Positions 16,280 through 27,668 of a stretch of DNA of 64,000 nucleotides are shown here, in pieces; within the stretch, counting starts at the first letter, position 1, and every line of letters begins with the position of its first letter. Below the pieces are notes generated by a model. The model was given only the letters and a program-made list of their open reading frames with translations, did not search any database and was not told the DNA's origin. The stretch is from Pseudarthrobacter chlorophenolicus. GTDB taxonomy: Bacteria; Actinomycetota; Actinomycetes; Actinomycetales; Micrococcaceae. Location: contig NZ_JZTW01000006.1 in the NCBI RefSeq assembly GCF_000962805.1, forward strand, positions 168,981 through 232,980, given 5' to 3'. The position numbers and the translations under genes are program-made.

Positions 16280-16576
16280 ATGAACGTACAGACAGAGCCA
16301 ACGCACACGGCAACCGGAGAACTGAACAAACTCTCTGTCGCAGCCATTGTTTTAGCTGTTGTAGCGGCATCGGGGTTGTGGATCTTCGGGGTCGCCGTTC
16401 TTGCCGTCTTTGCAGTGGGTGCCGGTCACGTTGCCCTGAACCAGGTCCGCCTCAGGGGCCAGCGGGGAAAGCTGCTGGCAATCGCCGCCCTGACCATTGG
16501 CTACGGCATTGCCACAGTGGCGCTGATCAGCATCCTGGGCTTCATCCCAGGGTCCGTCCAGCAGTTCACGCAGTAG
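16280..16576 (+). CDS. DUF4190-type small membrane protein
   Basis: A 98-residue protein with a polar N-terminus, then two hydrophobic segments (about 27-55 and 68-92) joined by GHVALNQVRLRGQRG, the short conserved loop seen in DUF4190 proteins. No catalytic residues are visible and the function is unknown. ATG 16280 is chosen because GGGGACC lies just before it; an in-frame ATG at 16253 would give a 9-residue extension without a ribosome binding site. Confidence 0.7.
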   Translation: MNVQTEPTHTATGELNKLSVAAIVLAVVAASGLWIFGVAVLAVFAVGAGHVALNQVRLRGQRGKLLAIAALTIGYGIATVALISILGFIPGSVQQFTQ

Positions 16577-16591
16577 CCGGCTGCCAATAAG

Positions 16592-17407
16592 TCACCTGCG
16601 CCGGAATACCCCGTCCGCCAGGATGGCCACGGCGTCGCTGTCGTCCAGTTCCGCGGCGATGTCCACATCCGCAGCGTAGCCGGCGCCGGCCAGTTCCCGG
16701 CCACTGGCGCAGCCGTGCAGCATCTCCCGCAGCCGCGGCTCGGCCGCTTCGTAGACGGCCATTGCCGCAACGGATTCGGGTGAGTAGCCGTGCCGGCCGT
16801 CCCTGCCTTCATCCGCGTCGTAGCCGCCCCTGCCCGTAGCTGCCAGGCCTGCGATAAAGGCGCCGGCACCGATCTGGTCCTCCACGGCGGGGCGAAGGCT
16901 TCCGTCGTGCCAGCGCTCACCGGCGGCGATCACGGCAATAACAGCGTCCTCCGGCAGGTTCGCGGCCACCCAGTCGGCCGTTGCCGCCGCGTTGCGCAGG
17001 GACACCGCGGCCACCAGCGGAACATGGCCCGCCAACTCATGGCAGAGTGCTGAGCCGTTGGGGGAGGGGAGCACCACCCGGTCCAGGGAGTCCGCGGCGC
17101 GCAGGCTGGCGCGGGACAGGCTGAGCCCGCCGCCGTCGCGCGGTCCGGCAAGCTGTGCACCGTGGTGGGCGGCGAAGTCCTCCGCGCTGGTGTCCTTCCA
17201 CGCGTAAGGGAACACCTCCGCGCCACGGTCCAGGGCCACGCTCACACAGGTGGTGAAGGACAGGACGTCCACCACCACGGCAAGGTCGGCGCCGGAGGTG
17301 ATGGCGGCTGCGTCCGGTCCCCACTCGAAGCGGACTGTATAGGGGAGCTGCCAGTGCGCGGCATTCGCCGTCCTGGTGTGCCGGGGGTTCGAGCCCGGTG
17401 CGTTCAT
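16592..17407 (-). CDS. 2-phosphosulfolactate phosphatase family protein (ComB-like)
   Basis: A 271-residue protein of the ComB family. Characteristic stretches are AVVVDVLSFTTCVSVALDRGAEVFPY near the N-terminus, LPSPNGSALCHEL and VIAAGERWHDGSLRPAVEDQIGAGA. Archaeal ComB removes phosphate from 2-phosphosulfolactate in coenzyme M synthesis; actinobacteria do not make coenzyme M, so here the substrate is unknown. The ATG at 17407 overlaps the stop of the DUF4031-HD gene by 4 nt (ATGA), so the two genes form an operon and may act on related substrates. Confidence 0.8.
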   Translation of the reverse strand: MNAPGSNPRHTRTANAAHWQLPYTVRFEWGPDAAAITSGADLAVVVDVLSFTTCVSVALDRGAEVFPYAWKDTSAEDFAAHHGAQLAGPRDGGGLSLSRASLRAADSLDRVVLPSPNGSALCHELAGHVPLVAAVSLRNAAATADWVAANLPEDAVIAVIAAGERWHDGSLRPAVEDQIGAGAFIAGLAATGRGGYDADEGRDGRHGYSPESVAAMAVYEAAEPRLREMLHGCASGRELAGAGYAADVDIAAELDDSDAVAILADGVFRRR

Positions 17408-18273
17408 GCCAGTTCGCCCTTCAGGTTGCGGTGCGCGGAGTCCTCCCACAGCGCCTTTGCGCGGGGGCTGTGGAACAGCGGGTCCAGTTCGAGCAGATGG
17501 CGTACGACGGCGGCCCGGCCGGCAGCGAAATCGGCGTCACCAATGTGCGCATAGTCTTTCCGGACGGCTGCCACATACCGGGCGTACTCCTCAGGTTCCC
17601 CGCCGAGCACGGAGAGGTCAGCGTCGGAAAGGAGGGCGCCGCCGTCGTCGCCCGGTTCCGGCCTGTGGTCCGAGGTCAGGCGCACCAGCCGGGCAACCTC
17701 GTCCACGTCCGCTTCGGCGAGCCCGGCCTCCGCCAGTCGGTTCTCTGCCAGTCGGGCCGATTCCTCCTCGTCCTGTTCGGCGATCCCGCGGTAGACGGCG
17801 TCATGGAACCAGGCGGCCAGCAACACGGTGCGGGGAGGCTCGGCCGGTTCGGTGAGCAGGTCGATCGCCTCCAGGACGGAGAGCAGGTGGGTGCAGCCGT
17901 GGTAGTGGCGGTGCGGTTCGCTCCAGCGGTCCAGCAGGTCCAGGAACAGGGCGTCGTGGCCGGCCATGATGGTGTTCCACCGGTTCAGCAGCGGCACCTT
18001 CAGGGACTTGTTCCGCTGCCGTGCGGGGATCCGCAGTCCGCTGGCGATCAGTTTCCGCACCAGGACCCGCGCCTCCACGGGTACGGCGCCGGCGGCCACC
18101 AGATCATCAAAGCGCCGCTCCGGCACATCGTAATGGTCGCCGTCGAACGCCCGCTCCGGGATGCCCGCGGCGCCGGCGAAAGCATGCAGCTCCTCCAGCG
18201 AACTGTCCGAAACCAGATGTGAGAAGTGCGTTCCGTGCGCAGGCCACAATGGCGGGTCAAGGTAAATGGCCAT
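17404..18273 (-). CDS. DUF4031 - HD-like domain fusion protein
   Basis: A 289-residue two-part protein. Residues 1-85 match DUF4031 (IYLDPPLWPAHGTHFSHL opening, then DGDHYDVPERRFDDL). From about residue 100 it resembles a predicted metal-dependent HD hydrolase: RHYHGCTHLL, then AAWFHDAVY (His-Asp pair) and a later LLSDADLSVLG Asp. These three groups could bind a metal for phosphohydrolase activity. Neither substrate nor pathway is known. It is cotranslated with a ComB-like phosphatase gene. The start ATG at 18273 gives a natural N-terminus. Confidence 0.78.
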   Translation of the reverse strand: MAIYLDPPLWPAHGTHFSHLVSDSSLEELHAFAGAAGIPERAFDGDHYDVPERRFDDLVAAGAVPVEARVLVRKLIASGLRIPARQRNKSLKVPLLNRWNTIMAGHDALFLDLLDRWSEPHRHYHGCTHLLSVLEAIDLLTEPAEPPRTVLLAAWFHDAVYRGIAEQDEEESARLAENRLAEAGLAEADVDEVARLVRLTSDHRPEPGDDGGALLSDADLSVLGGEPEEYARYVAAVRKDYAHIGDADFAAGRAAVVRHLLELDPLFHSPRAKALWEDSAHRNLKGELA

Positions 18274-18388
18274 GGAGGAAGTGTAGTGCGGCGGCCCTGT
18301 GTCCGCCGGAGGGCCGGCGTGCGGGGCAGCTGGCCGGTCACATTAGGATTTGCGGTACTTCTGGAAGATTTGCTCCGTAAATTCAAAC

Positions 18389-18394
18389 TATTAT
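18389..18394 (+). promoter_or_regulatory. Candidate -10 element of the molybdate operon
   Basis: TATTAT lies 6 nt before the ATG at 18401, in an AT-rich patch unusual for this DNA. A start of transcription at the normal distance would fall on or next to the ATG, so the first message of the operon may be leaderless. No Shine-Dalgarno is seen before the ATG, which agrees. No clear -35 hexamer is visible. Confidence 0.4.
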
Positions 18395-18400
18395 GTCCCT

Positions 18401-18811
18401 ATGACCCTCATCCGCGTTTCTGAAGCTGCCCGTTTCCTCGGTGTCAGCGACGATACCGTGCGCCGTTGGACGGACAACGGCTCCCTCACTGCCCTTAAGG
18501 ACGAGTCCGGCCGGCTCGCCGTGGACGGGCTGGAACTCGCCCGGCACGCGCAGAGACTCGCCCAGCTGCCCGACGACCCGCACCGGACCGGAAGTTCGGC
18601 GCGCAACAGGTTCGTCGGGTTGGTGACGGGTATTACGGCAGACAAGGTCATGGCGCAGGTGGAACTCCAGTGCGGTCCCTTCCGGGTGGTGTCCCTGATG
18701 AGCAGCGAGGCCGTCCGGGACCTGGGACTTGAGCTGGGCTCGGTGGCAACGGCCGTAGTCAAGGCCACCACCGTCATTATCGAAACCCCGCTGGGGAAGG
18801 GAACAGTATGA
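18401..18811 (+). CDS. HTH-TOBE molybdenum-responsive regulator
   Basis: A 136-residue protein with an N-terminal MerR/excisionase-type helix-turn-helix (LIRVSEAARFLGVSDDTVRRW, residues 3-23) and a C-terminal TOBE (Mop) domain from about residue 70 (NRFVGLVTGITADKVMAQVELQ). Such fusions bind molybdate through the TOBE part and act on molybdate uptake genes. It is the first gene of the mod operon and its stop overlaps the modA start (ATGA, 18808-18811). The domain order differs from classical ModE (winged helix plus two TOBE). Autoregulation is likely but not shown. Confidence 0.85.
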   Translation: MTLIRVSEAARFLGVSDDTVRRWTDNGSLTALKDESGRLAVDGLELARHAQRLAQLPDDPHRTGSSARNRFVGLVTGITADKVMAQVELQCGPFRVVSLMSSEAVRDLGLELGSVATAVVKATTVIIETPLGKGTV

Positions 18812-19608
18812 AACGGACACTCATAACAGTGGCATCGGCAATGATGCTGGCGGCGGGACTCGCAGGATGCGCCGGCAGCAGCGCTCCGGCCAGCACGGCG
18901 GGGGCACCCTCGGAAAACGCCACCGAGGCCAAGACCCTGACAGTCTTCGCAGCGGCGTCGCTCAAGTCCAGCTTCACCGGGTTGGCGGAAACGTTCGAGG
19001 CACAGCACCCCGGCACCCGCGTCAGCTTGAGTTTCGCCGGCTCTTCCGACCTCGCCACCCAGATCAACCAGGGCGCTCCGGCGGACGTTTTTGCGTCCGC
19101 GGACACCAAAAACATGGACAAAGTCACCGGGACCGGCTTGGTCGACGGCGAGCCCCGGGTCTTCGCCACCAACACCCTCGCCATAGCGGTCCCGGCCGGA
19201 AACCCCGCCGGCATCACCGGGTTCCAGGACCTCGCCAGGGACGGCCTCCGGCTGGTGACCTGTGCCAAGCAGGTGCCCTGCGGAGCGGCCACCGCCACGG
19301 TGGCGGACAAGGCAGGGGTCACCCTCCGCCCGGTCAGCGAGGAAAACGCGGTCACCGACGTCCTGGGCAAGGTCATCTCCGGGGAAGCCGACGCGGGCCT
19401 GGTGTACGTCACCGACGTCAAGTCAGCAGGGGACAAGGTGGACAGTATTCCGTTCCCGGAGGCCGCGTCGGCCGTCAACAGCTACCCCATCACGGCGTTG
19501 ACCGCCGCCAAGGACAAGGAATCCGCCAAGGCATTCATTGACCTGGTGCTCGGATCTGACGGCCAACAGGTTCTCGCCAAAGCCGGGTTCGGCGCAGGCG
19601 TCAAGTGA
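18808..19608 (+). CDS. modA: Molybdate ABC transporter substrate-binding lipoprotein
   Basis: A 266-residue periplasmic-type binding protein anchored as a lipoprotein: the signal peptide ends at the lipobox LAGC (Cys about residue 22). The mature part begins [21 protein letters not shown], typical of ModA, and contains [26 protein letters not shown], where Ser residues bind the oxyanion. It collects molybdate or tungstate for ModBC. The ATG overlaps the regulator stop and its own stop overlaps modB (GTGA). Confidence 0.93.
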   Translation: MKRTLITVASAMMLAAGLAGCAGSSAPASTAGAPSENATEAKTLTVFAAASLKSSFTGLAETFEAQHPGTRVSLSFAGSSDLATQINQGAPADVFASADTKNMDKVTGTGLVDGEPRVFATNTLAIAVPAGNPAGITGFQDLARDGLRLVTCAKQVPCGAATATVADKAGVTLRPVSEENAVTDVLGKVISGEADAGLVYVTDVKSAGDKVDSIPFPEAASAVNSYPITALTAAKDKESAKAFIDLVLGSDGQQVLAKAGFGAGVK

Positions 19609-20462
19609 CGTTCCGGCCACGGCAGCCCTATACCGGTATCCCGCGCTGGGTTTCCGGACTCGCGGTCCTGGCCGCCCTGGTGGTTGTCCTTCCGCTCGTC
19701 GCCATCGTGGCCCGGGTCAACTGGGGAAACTTCATTCCCCTGATCACCTCGGAATCGGCGCTCGAAGCGTTGGGCCTGAGTCTTCGCACGTCCGCCGCCA
19801 GCACCCTCCTGTGCATCGTCCTCGGCGTCCCCCTCGCCCTGGTCCTGGCCCGCGCCAGCTTCCCCTTCCAGCGGCTGCTGCGTTCCCTGGTCCTGCTGCC
19901 GCTGGTACTGCCACCGGTCGTTGGCGGCATCGCCCTGCTCTACACCTTCGGGCGGCAGGGACTCCTGGGCGGAACGCTGCAGGTCCTCGGCATCCAGATC
20001 GCCTTCTCCACCACCGCCGTGGTCCTTGCCCAGACGTTCGTGGCCCTGCCGTTCCTGGTGGTCAGCCTGGAGGGCGCGCTGCGGATCGGCGGGCAAAAGT
20101 ATGAGGCCGTGGCCGCCACGCTCGGCGCCTCTCCCGGCACCGTGTTCCGCCGCGTCACCCTGCCGCTGATCCTCCCCGGGCTGGCCTCCGGAGCCGTGCT
20201 CTCCTTCGCCCGCAGCCTGGGGGAGTTCGGCGCCACCCTCACGTTCGCAGGCAGCCTTCAGGGCGTAACCCGGACCCTGCCGCTGGAAATCTACCTCCAG
20301 CGCGAGACCGACCCCGACGCCGCCGTCGCACTGTCACTCGTCCTGGTGGCCGTGGCAGTTGCAGTGGTGGCGCTCGCCTACGGACGCACGGGCGCTCCCG
20401 CCGGGCGGGGGCCCATTCAGCGGCCGACGGCGCCGCTCACCACAGGCGGGAGCGTCCGGTGA
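19605..20462 (+). CDS. modB: Molybdate ABC transporter permease
   Basis: A 285-residue membrane protein with about six segments. The cytoplasmic EAA loop that contacts the ATPase is seen as [26 protein letters not shown], followed by [17 protein letters not shown], diagnostic of molybdate permeases. The GTG start (19605) overlaps modA by 4 nt, and the stop overlaps the GTG of modC by 4 nt. The product forms the channel of ModB2C2. Confidence 0.93.
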   Translation: MTFRPRQPYTGIPRWVSGLAVLAALVVVLPLVAIVARVNWGNFIPLITSESALEALGLSLRTSAASTLLCIVLGVPLALVLARASFPFQRLLRSLVLLPLVLPPVVGGIALLYTFGRQGLLGGTLQVLGIQIAFSTTAVVLAQTFVALPFLVVSLEGALRIGGQKYEAVAATLGASPGTVFRRVTLPLILPGLASGAVLSFARSLGEFGATLTFAGSLQGVTRTLPLEIYLQRETDPDAAVALSLVLVAVAVAVVALAYGRTGAPAGRGPIQRPTAPLTTGGSVR

Positions 20463-21544
20463 GTTTCTCCTTCCGGGCTGCCGTGGCTGAACGGCACTTT
20501 GACGTGTCCCTCGCGCTGGGGCCAACCGAAACCGTGGCGGTGATGGGTCCCAACGGCGCGGGCAAATCCACCCTGCTGTCCACCATCGCGGGCCTGGTCC
20601 GGCCGGACACCGGGCAGGCCGAGCTGAACGGCCGGACGCTGTTCCACCTGGGGCCCGGGACCCATCAGTGGACGCCGCCGCACCGCCGGGGAACCGCGCT
20701 ACTGGCCCAGGAGCCTCTGCTCTTTCCGCACCTCACGGCGGCGGACAACGTGGCGTTCGGACCCCGCAGCGCCGGCGTCCCGGCGCGCCGGGCAAGGGAC
20801 ATCGCGCTCCGATGGCTGGCGGAAGTGGAGGCTGAGGACCTGGCCGGCCGCCGCCCTACCGGGCTGTCCGGCGGGCAGGCGCAGCGCGTCGCCATCGCCC
20901 GTGCCCTCGCTGCCGATCCTGGCCTCCTCCTGCTCGATGAGCCCATGGCCGCCCTGGACATCCACTCGGCCCCGCTGCTGCGGCGGCTGCTCAAACGGGT
21001 ACTCGAGGGCCGGCAGGCCATCATCGTCACCCACGATGTGCTGGATGCACTGATGCTGGCGGACCGCGTGGTGGTCCTCGAGAAGGGGCGCATCGCGGAG
21101 GACGGGCCAACCCGGGAAGTGCTGGAGCGGCCCCGCAGCCTGTTCGCGGCCGGCCTCGCCGGGCTCAACTTCGTCACCGGCACGCTGACGGCCGCCGGGA
21201 TCCGGACCGCCGGCGGCCAGGGGATCGCCCGGGACCTGGAGATCGCCGGGCACCTGGAGGAGCCGGGCGAACCGGGCCAGGCAGGCGCCGCCGGCCTGCC
21301 GGGCGCAGCCGTGTTTCCGCCGTCGGCCGTGTCCGTGTTCTTGACGGACGCGCACGGGAGCCCCCGTAACTCCTTTCCCGTTGAGGTCACCGAGCTTGAG
21401 CCCCATGGAGACCAGATTCGGGTGCGGGGAGGGGGCCTGGCTGCGGACATCACCCCCGCAGCCTCGGCAGAACTGGGCCTGGCCCCGGGAATGCCTGCCC
21501 ACTTTGTGGTCAAGTCGGCAGCGGTATCGATCTACGCGACCTAA
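20459..21544 (+). CDS. modC: Molybdate ABC transporter ATPase with TOBE domain
   Basis: A 361-residue ATPase. Walker [10 protein letters not shown] (about residues 30-38), signature [15 protein letters not shown], Walker [13 protein letters not shown] and the switch His in [10 protein letters not shown] are intact. The C-terminal 110 residues form a TOBE-like domain that in ModC senses molybdate; here it carries a Gly/Pro/Glu-rich insertion around residue 260. GTG start overlaps modB. The operon supplies molybdenum for the FdhF-like enzyme encoded about 12 kb downstream. Confidence 0.93.
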   Translation: MSFSFRAAVAERHFDVSLALGPTETVAVMGPNGAGKSTLLSTIAGLVRPDTGQAELNGRTLFHLGPGTHQWTPPHRRGTALLAQEPLLFPHLTAADNVAFGPRSAGVPARRARDIALRWLAEVEAEDLAGRRPTGLSGGQAQRVAIARALAADPGLLLLDEPMAALDIHSAPLLRRLLKRVLEGRQAIIVTHDVLDALMLADRVVVLEKGRIAEDGPTREVLERPRSLFAAGLAGLNFVTGTLTAAGIRTAGGQGIARDLEIAGHLEEPGEPGQAGAAGLPGAAVFPPSAVSVFLTDAHGSPRNSFPVEVTELEPHGDQIRVRGGGLAADITPAASAELGLAPGMPAHFVVKSAAVSIYAT

Positions 21545-21589
21545 ATAACAAAGTTATTTACAAAGTTTGTCAAAGTGAGTGACAAACTT
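21543..21589. promoter_or_regulatory. Two AT-rich palindromes after modC / before the protease
   Basis: AAATAAC-aaa-GTTATTT (21543-21559) is followed after 3 nt by AAGTTTGTCA (21563-21572), a 7-nt spacer, and TGACAAACTT (21580-21589), a perfect 10-bp inverted repeat. The composition is strikingly AT-rich for this DNA. They may be an operator for the protease gene, or a weak terminator of the mod operon; there is no U run after either stem. Confidence 0.5.
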
Positions 21590-21712
21590 CACAGCGTTCC
21601 GGTACCGTTCGGATGGGCGGAGGGCTATCGCCGCCGCCCATCAACCGGAACCGACCCCCGCCTGCGCCTCAACGGGCTGCGGCGCGGGGTCCCTTGCGAA
21701 GGAGCCACCGCT

Positions 21713-22465
21713 GTGAAAATCGCCAGAATCCTTGCCGCCGTTGCCGCGACTGCTGCGCTGATGGGCCCGCTGCCCGCGCAGGCCGCACCCGCTCCCGGCG
21801 GTGACATGGCAAGCCCCGACATCGCCGGCGGCAGCACCACCACCATTTCCGCAGCCCCCTATGCAGCGCAGATCTCCTTCGACGCCACCGGCACCAATGT
21901 GGGATGCACCGGCAGCCAGATCTCGGCCAGTTGGGTGATCACGGCGAAGCACTGCAATTCCGCCTCCCTGCAGTCGGTCCGGCTGGGAGCCACCTACCTT
22001 GAATCCGGCGGCACGGTCAAGACTGTCGCCGCCCGCTATGCCTCCAGCACCGGCGACGTCCTGCTGTTGAAGCTGTCCACCCCGCACTACGGCTCCTATG
22101 TGGGCCTCTCCAGCTCCTTCCCCGCCACCGGGACTCCGGCCAAGGTGTACGGCTGGGGCGACCAGACAGAAGGCGCGGGCACCATGTCCTACAACCTCAA
22201 AACCGCCGACGTCACTGTGGCCGGCCAAGGCACCGATACCTATGGCGGAGCCTCCGTCAGGACGCAGTCCCAAAGCGGACACACCCTGGGCGGCGATTCC
22301 GGCGGCCCCCTCCTTGTCAACGGCAAGCTGGTAGGCGTCCTGTCGACGTCGAGCATCCTGCCCAATCCCAACCCGTCCAGCTTCACGAGGTACTACAACG
22401 ACCATGCGTCCGTGTCCCGGAACCTCAGCTGGATTACCAGCGTCTCAGGGGTGGGGGCTTCCTGA
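21713..22465 (+). CDS. Secreted trypsin-like serine protease (S1 family)
   Basis: A 250-residue secreted protease. The GTG start (21713) is preceded by GAAGGAG at a good distance and gives a classical signal peptide ending near AQAAPAPG. The mature part starts around IAGGSTTTISAAPYAAQISF. Catalytic triad candidates: His in VITAKHC, Asp in SSTGDVLLLKL and Ser in GGDSGGPLLV, all in S1 (chymotrypsin) context. Two Cys flank the His region as in the family. The open frame continues upstream to 21575, but that extension has no signal-peptide character. A strong terminator follows. Confidence 0.88.
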   Translation: MKIARILAAVAATAALMGPLPAQAAPAPGGDMASPDIAGGSTTTISAAPYAAQISFDATGTNVGCTGSQISASWVITAKHCNSASLQSVRLGATYLESGGTVKTVAARYASSTGDVLLLKLSTPHYGSYVGLSSSFPATGTPAKVYGWGDQTEGAGTMSYNLKTADVTVAGQGTDTYGGASVRTQSQSGHTLGGDSGGPLLVNGKLVGVLSTSSILPNPNPSSFTRYYNDHASVSRNLSWITSVSGVGAS

Positions 22466-22544
22466 GCTTCCACCTTCACGGCTTCCGTCCGCCCCGTTAG
22501 CGGGCGGACGGCGGCGGTTCCGCGGTGACGCGCATCCGCCCATG

Positions 22545-22585
22545 CCGGCGGGCGGCTTGTTGGGGGAGCCGCCCGCCGGTTTTTT
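22545..22585 (+). terminator. Intrinsic terminator after the protease gene
   Basis: A perfect 13-bp GC stem (22545-22557 with 22567-22579) and a short loop are followed by TTTTTT (22580-22585). The stem is CCGGCGGGCGGCT and its complement. It separates the protease unit from clpB. Confidence 0.9.
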
Positions 22586-22667
22586 GCGTTTCCCGCCGCA
22601 CGGCGGCGCCAGGAGGCATTGGCGGTTCGCTGTGGGAAAACAGGGTCCAAAGACTGCGTTTTTCAAA

Positions 22668-22688
22668 GTTGAGCGTAGTACACTCAAC
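22668..22688. promoter_or_regulatory. HAIR operator (HspR binding site) of clpB
   Basis: GTTGAGC, 7 nt, ACTCAAC: this matches the HAIR inverted repeat (CTTGAGT-N7-ACTCAAG) bound by the heat-shock repressor HspR in actinobacteria. It lies 34 nt before the clpB start. ClpB and DnaK are the standard HspR targets, so heat induction by loss of repression is expected. Confidence 0.88.
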
Positions 22689-22721
22689 CTTAAGAAAACC
22701 CGCCCCTGAAAGGAGCCCTCT

Positions 22722-25364
<2,643 letters not shown>

Positions 25365-25376
25365 CCGAACCTCACA

Positions 25377-25414
25377 GCGTGCTGTCCCGGCGGATAACCG
25401 TCAGGGCAGCACGC
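25377..25414. terminator. Hairpin at the clpB / septum-protein convergent junction
   Basis: GCGTGCTG (25377-25384) and CAGCACGC (25407-25414) form an 8-bp stem extended by CCC/GGG across a one-base bulge. It overlaps the last codons of the convergent gene. No strong U run follows, so efficiency is uncertain. Confidence 0.5.
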
Positions 25415-26108
25415 TTGCGTTGATGACGTTCCCGTTTGGGGCCGTTACATAGCAGTCAGCCCGGCGATCCCCGGCGTCCCAGCTGGTGCTGCTGGGGAAG
25501 CTGCGCTGGTAGTTGAGCTGGAAGTTGTTGGCGGCCGGGCCCAGCTTGGTTGCCTGGCAGATCTCCAGGGCCTTGGCCTTCAGTGTTTCTGCCCCCGGGT
25601 AGCGCTCGCCTGCGGGATAGCGGAAGACACCCACCAGCTGTGCGGAGTGGCCTGTATCGCAGGGCACTGCGGTTGAGGCCAGTGATTCCGGATCAAAGTC
25701 CTTGAAGCAGTCACCCACGGCGTAGTCAGCGGGCTTGACGCCGTCCCTGGGCAGTGGCAGCGGCGTCGCCCGCGGCGTGGGGGTCGTTTCAAGGACTCCA
25801 GCCTGGCCGCCCTGGCCCTCGGGGGCTGCTGCGCCGGAGTTGAGCCACAGGGCCAGCCACACGAGGCCTCCCACCACGGCAACGAGTACGACGGCGAAGA
25901 GCGCCTTCCACAGGGTCTTAGCCCGGGGTGCGGGATTCGGTGGGGTGGCGCCGGACGGGGTGGAGTCGGCGGCTCCGGAGGCCGTGGGGCCGGGTTCAGC
26001 ATGCTGAGGGGGCCACGTCACGGATGCCGGCGCCGGGGCGGCGTCTACCCGGGGGATGCCGGCCGTTGGTGGGGAGGCTGGCTTCGGCGGAACGTCCTGG
26101 GGGTTCAC
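25401..26108 (-). CDS. Membrane protein with septum-formation-type domain
   Basis: A 235-residue protein. Residues 1-65 are Pro/Ala-rich and cytoplasmic, one membrane helix follows (about 67-91, TLWKALFAVVLVAVVGGLVWLALWL), and the outer part contains YAVGDCFKDFD, VPCDTGHSAQLVGVFRYPAG and RADCYVTAPNG. The paired Cys and the GDCF...CDxxHxxQ pattern are typical of the actinobacterial Septum_form family (PF13845-like). The family name suggests cell-division links, but the molecular role is unknown. It converges on clpB. Confidence 0.7.
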   Translation of the reverse strand: MNPQDVPPKPASPPTAGIPRVDAAPAPASVTWPPQHAEPGPTASGAADSTPSGATPPNPAPRAKTLWKALFAVVLVAVVGGLVWLALWLNSGAAAPEGQGGQAGVLETTPTPRATPLPLPRDGVKPADYAVGDCFKDFDPESLASTAVPCDTGHSAQLVGVFRYPAGERYPGAETLKAKALEICQATKLGPAANNFQLNYQRSFPSSTSWDAGDRRADCYVTAPNGNVINASVLP

Positions 26109-26388
26109 GGCTGCATCCTCCTGCGTTGTCGTCGCTTCAGTACCGCAAAACCCGCCGTCGGAAGGGTTTTGGCAGCTGCCTGAAGCGACTCTACCGAAGA
26201 AAAAACCCGGAAACCCGCGGGCGGACCGGGGAATGGTAACCCAATCACACGTGGGAGCGCGTCGGGCGGCAAGCAGGGGCCGCAGAAAGCATGTAATCTA
26301 GGTGTACGACAAATTGACCAAACATTCCGGGGCCTCACCGATCGCCAAGGTGACCACCTCCGGTCCAAGTACAAAAGGGGGTCACGCC
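26109..26388. other. Divergent region upstream of the DUF3073 gene
   Basis: About 280 nt without a gene. A possible -10 (TAATCT, about 26292) could serve the DUF3073 gene. Near its start, GTGACC (26350-26355) can pair with GGTCAC (26380-26385), which would partly hide the ribosome binding site AAAAGGGG. No terminator or repeat of note. Confidence 0.35.
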
Positions 26389-26622
26389 ATGGGGCGCGGC
26401 CGTCAAAAGGCAAAAGCTACCAAGCAGGCTCGGGATATCAAGTACTACTCCCCGAACACTGACTACTCGGCACTTCAGCGTGAGCTGACGGGCCCAGGCA
26501 GTCGTGTAACGAGCCATTACGCCAATGAGCCGGTGGAACCGGACTATTCGGCTTATGTGGATAAGTACGCGGATGATTTGGAAGATGATGACGACGAGGT
26601 AGACAACCGTCGCATCGGCTAG
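26389..26622 (+). CDS. DUF3073 small acidic/basic protein
   Basis: A 77-residue protein beginning MGRGRQKAKATKQARDIKYYSP, the invariant start of DUF3073 proteins found across actinobacteria. The N-terminal third is basic and the C-terminal third very acidic (DDLEDDDDEVD). Function unknown; a nucleic-acid or ribosome-related role has been guessed from charge. ATG 26389 is preceded by AAAAGGGGG. An in-frame ATG at 26302 is rejected because the family always starts at MGRGR. Confidence 0.9.
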   Translation: MGRGRQKAKATKQARDIKYYSPNTDYSALQRELTGPGSRVTSHYANEPVEPDYSAYVDKYADDLEDDDDEVDNRRIG

Positions 26623-26811
26623 TCGCCGTTGGGCAAATTCTTTGCAGCACTAATTTTTGCCGACCTCGGTCACAAGGCCCGTTTGGGCACGCCCTTTTAC
26701 AGTGCGTGCCCGCGGGCCTTTCCGTCGTCATCCCCTTCGCTGCCTCCGCCAGCCCCAGGTTTCCCTCCCGGCGGCCGGGGCTTTCCCCGGGCCACGTGTA
26801 CCGTTGGTCCC

Positions 26812-27579
26812 ATGCCAACTGTGAACACCTACCCGCAGGGTGCCCCGTGCTGGGCTGACGTTCAGACGCCGAACGTCCAAGCCGCCAAGAAGTTCTATGC
26901 AGCGGTTTTCGGGTGGCGTTTGGAGGACCATCCCACTCCGGACGGCCGCAGCTACGCGATGGCCTTCCTGGGAGACGACGTGGTGGCCACCATTGCGCCG
27001 CAGAGCCCCATGCAGGCGCCTGGTTCGGTTGCCCAGTGGAACGTGTACCTGGCCGCTGACGACGCCCGGAGCATCGCCGCCAACGCCGTCCACGCCGGCG
27101 GTTCCGTGCAGTTTGGCCCCGAGGAGGTGGGGGAGACAGGCGTCATGGTGTTCCTGGACCCGCCGGGCGGCGGCACTACCGGAGTGTGGCAGGCCGGAAC
27201 GCACCGCGGCTCAGGAAGGTATAACGTGCCCGGTGCACTTTCCTGGGCCGAACTGCTCACGCCTGAGCCCCAGGCTGCCATCGGCTTCTTCCAGCACCTC
27301 TTCGGGCATGAGGTCACGGAATACCCGCAGGAGGACGGCGGCACCTACACAACGCTCATGGTGGACGGTGCCGAGGTTGCAGGGGTGGCGCACGACGACG
27401 GCCCTGCTGGCTGGCAGGTTTACTTCGGCGTGGCGGATGTCCCGGCAGCCGTGGGCAAGGCCATTGCGGCAGGCGCGGAAGTCCTGATCGCGCCGGAACC
27501 GGCCGACGATGAGTCACCCGGGGCCACCGCAACCCTGAAGGACCCGCAGGGAGGCGTCTTCAGCCTGCTGGAAATCTAA
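26812..27579 (+). CDS. VOC family protein with two glyoxalase-like domains
   Basis: A 255-residue protein made of two vicinal-oxygen-chelate modules. The first starts PCWADVQTPNVQAAKKFYAAVFGW (about residues 11-35) and the second ALSWAELLTPEPQAAIGFFQHLFGHEV (about 138-164); each ends in a strand typical of the fold, the last being ATLKDPQGGVFSLLEI. The set of metal ligands is incomplete, as in many bleomycin-resistance or hydroxylase-like relatives, so the activity is unknown. The frame upstream of ATG 26812 is Pro-rich and non-conserved, so I do not include it. Confidence 0.82.
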   Translation: MPTVNTYPQGAPCWADVQTPNVQAAKKFYAAVFGWRLEDHPTPDGRSYAMAFLGDDVVATIAPQSPMQAPGSVAQWNVYLAADDARSIAANAVHAGGSVQFGPEEVGETGVMVFLDPPGGGTTGVWQAGTHRGSGRYNVPGALSWAELLTPEPQAAIGFFQHLFGHEVTEYPQEDGGTYTTLMVDGAEVAGVAHDDGPAGWQVYFGVADVPAAVGKAIAAGAEVLIAPEPADDESPGATATLKDPQGGVFSLLEI

Positions 27580-27608
27580 GCCTCCAGCGTGGGGCGGAAC
27601 CGCCCATA

Positions 27609-27653
27609 AAACGAAGCCGCCCCGCACCCGCACGAGCGCGGATGAGGGGCGGC
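27609..27653 (-). terminator. Terminator of the purF-purM operon
   Basis: GCCGCCCC (27616-27623) pairs with GGGGCGGC (27646-27653). On the minus strand the stem is followed by TTCGTTTTA, a U-rich tract, so it best serves purM. It lies at a convergent junction with the VOC gene. Confidence 0.65.
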
Positions 27654-27668
27654 CCTGTCAAGAATTTC

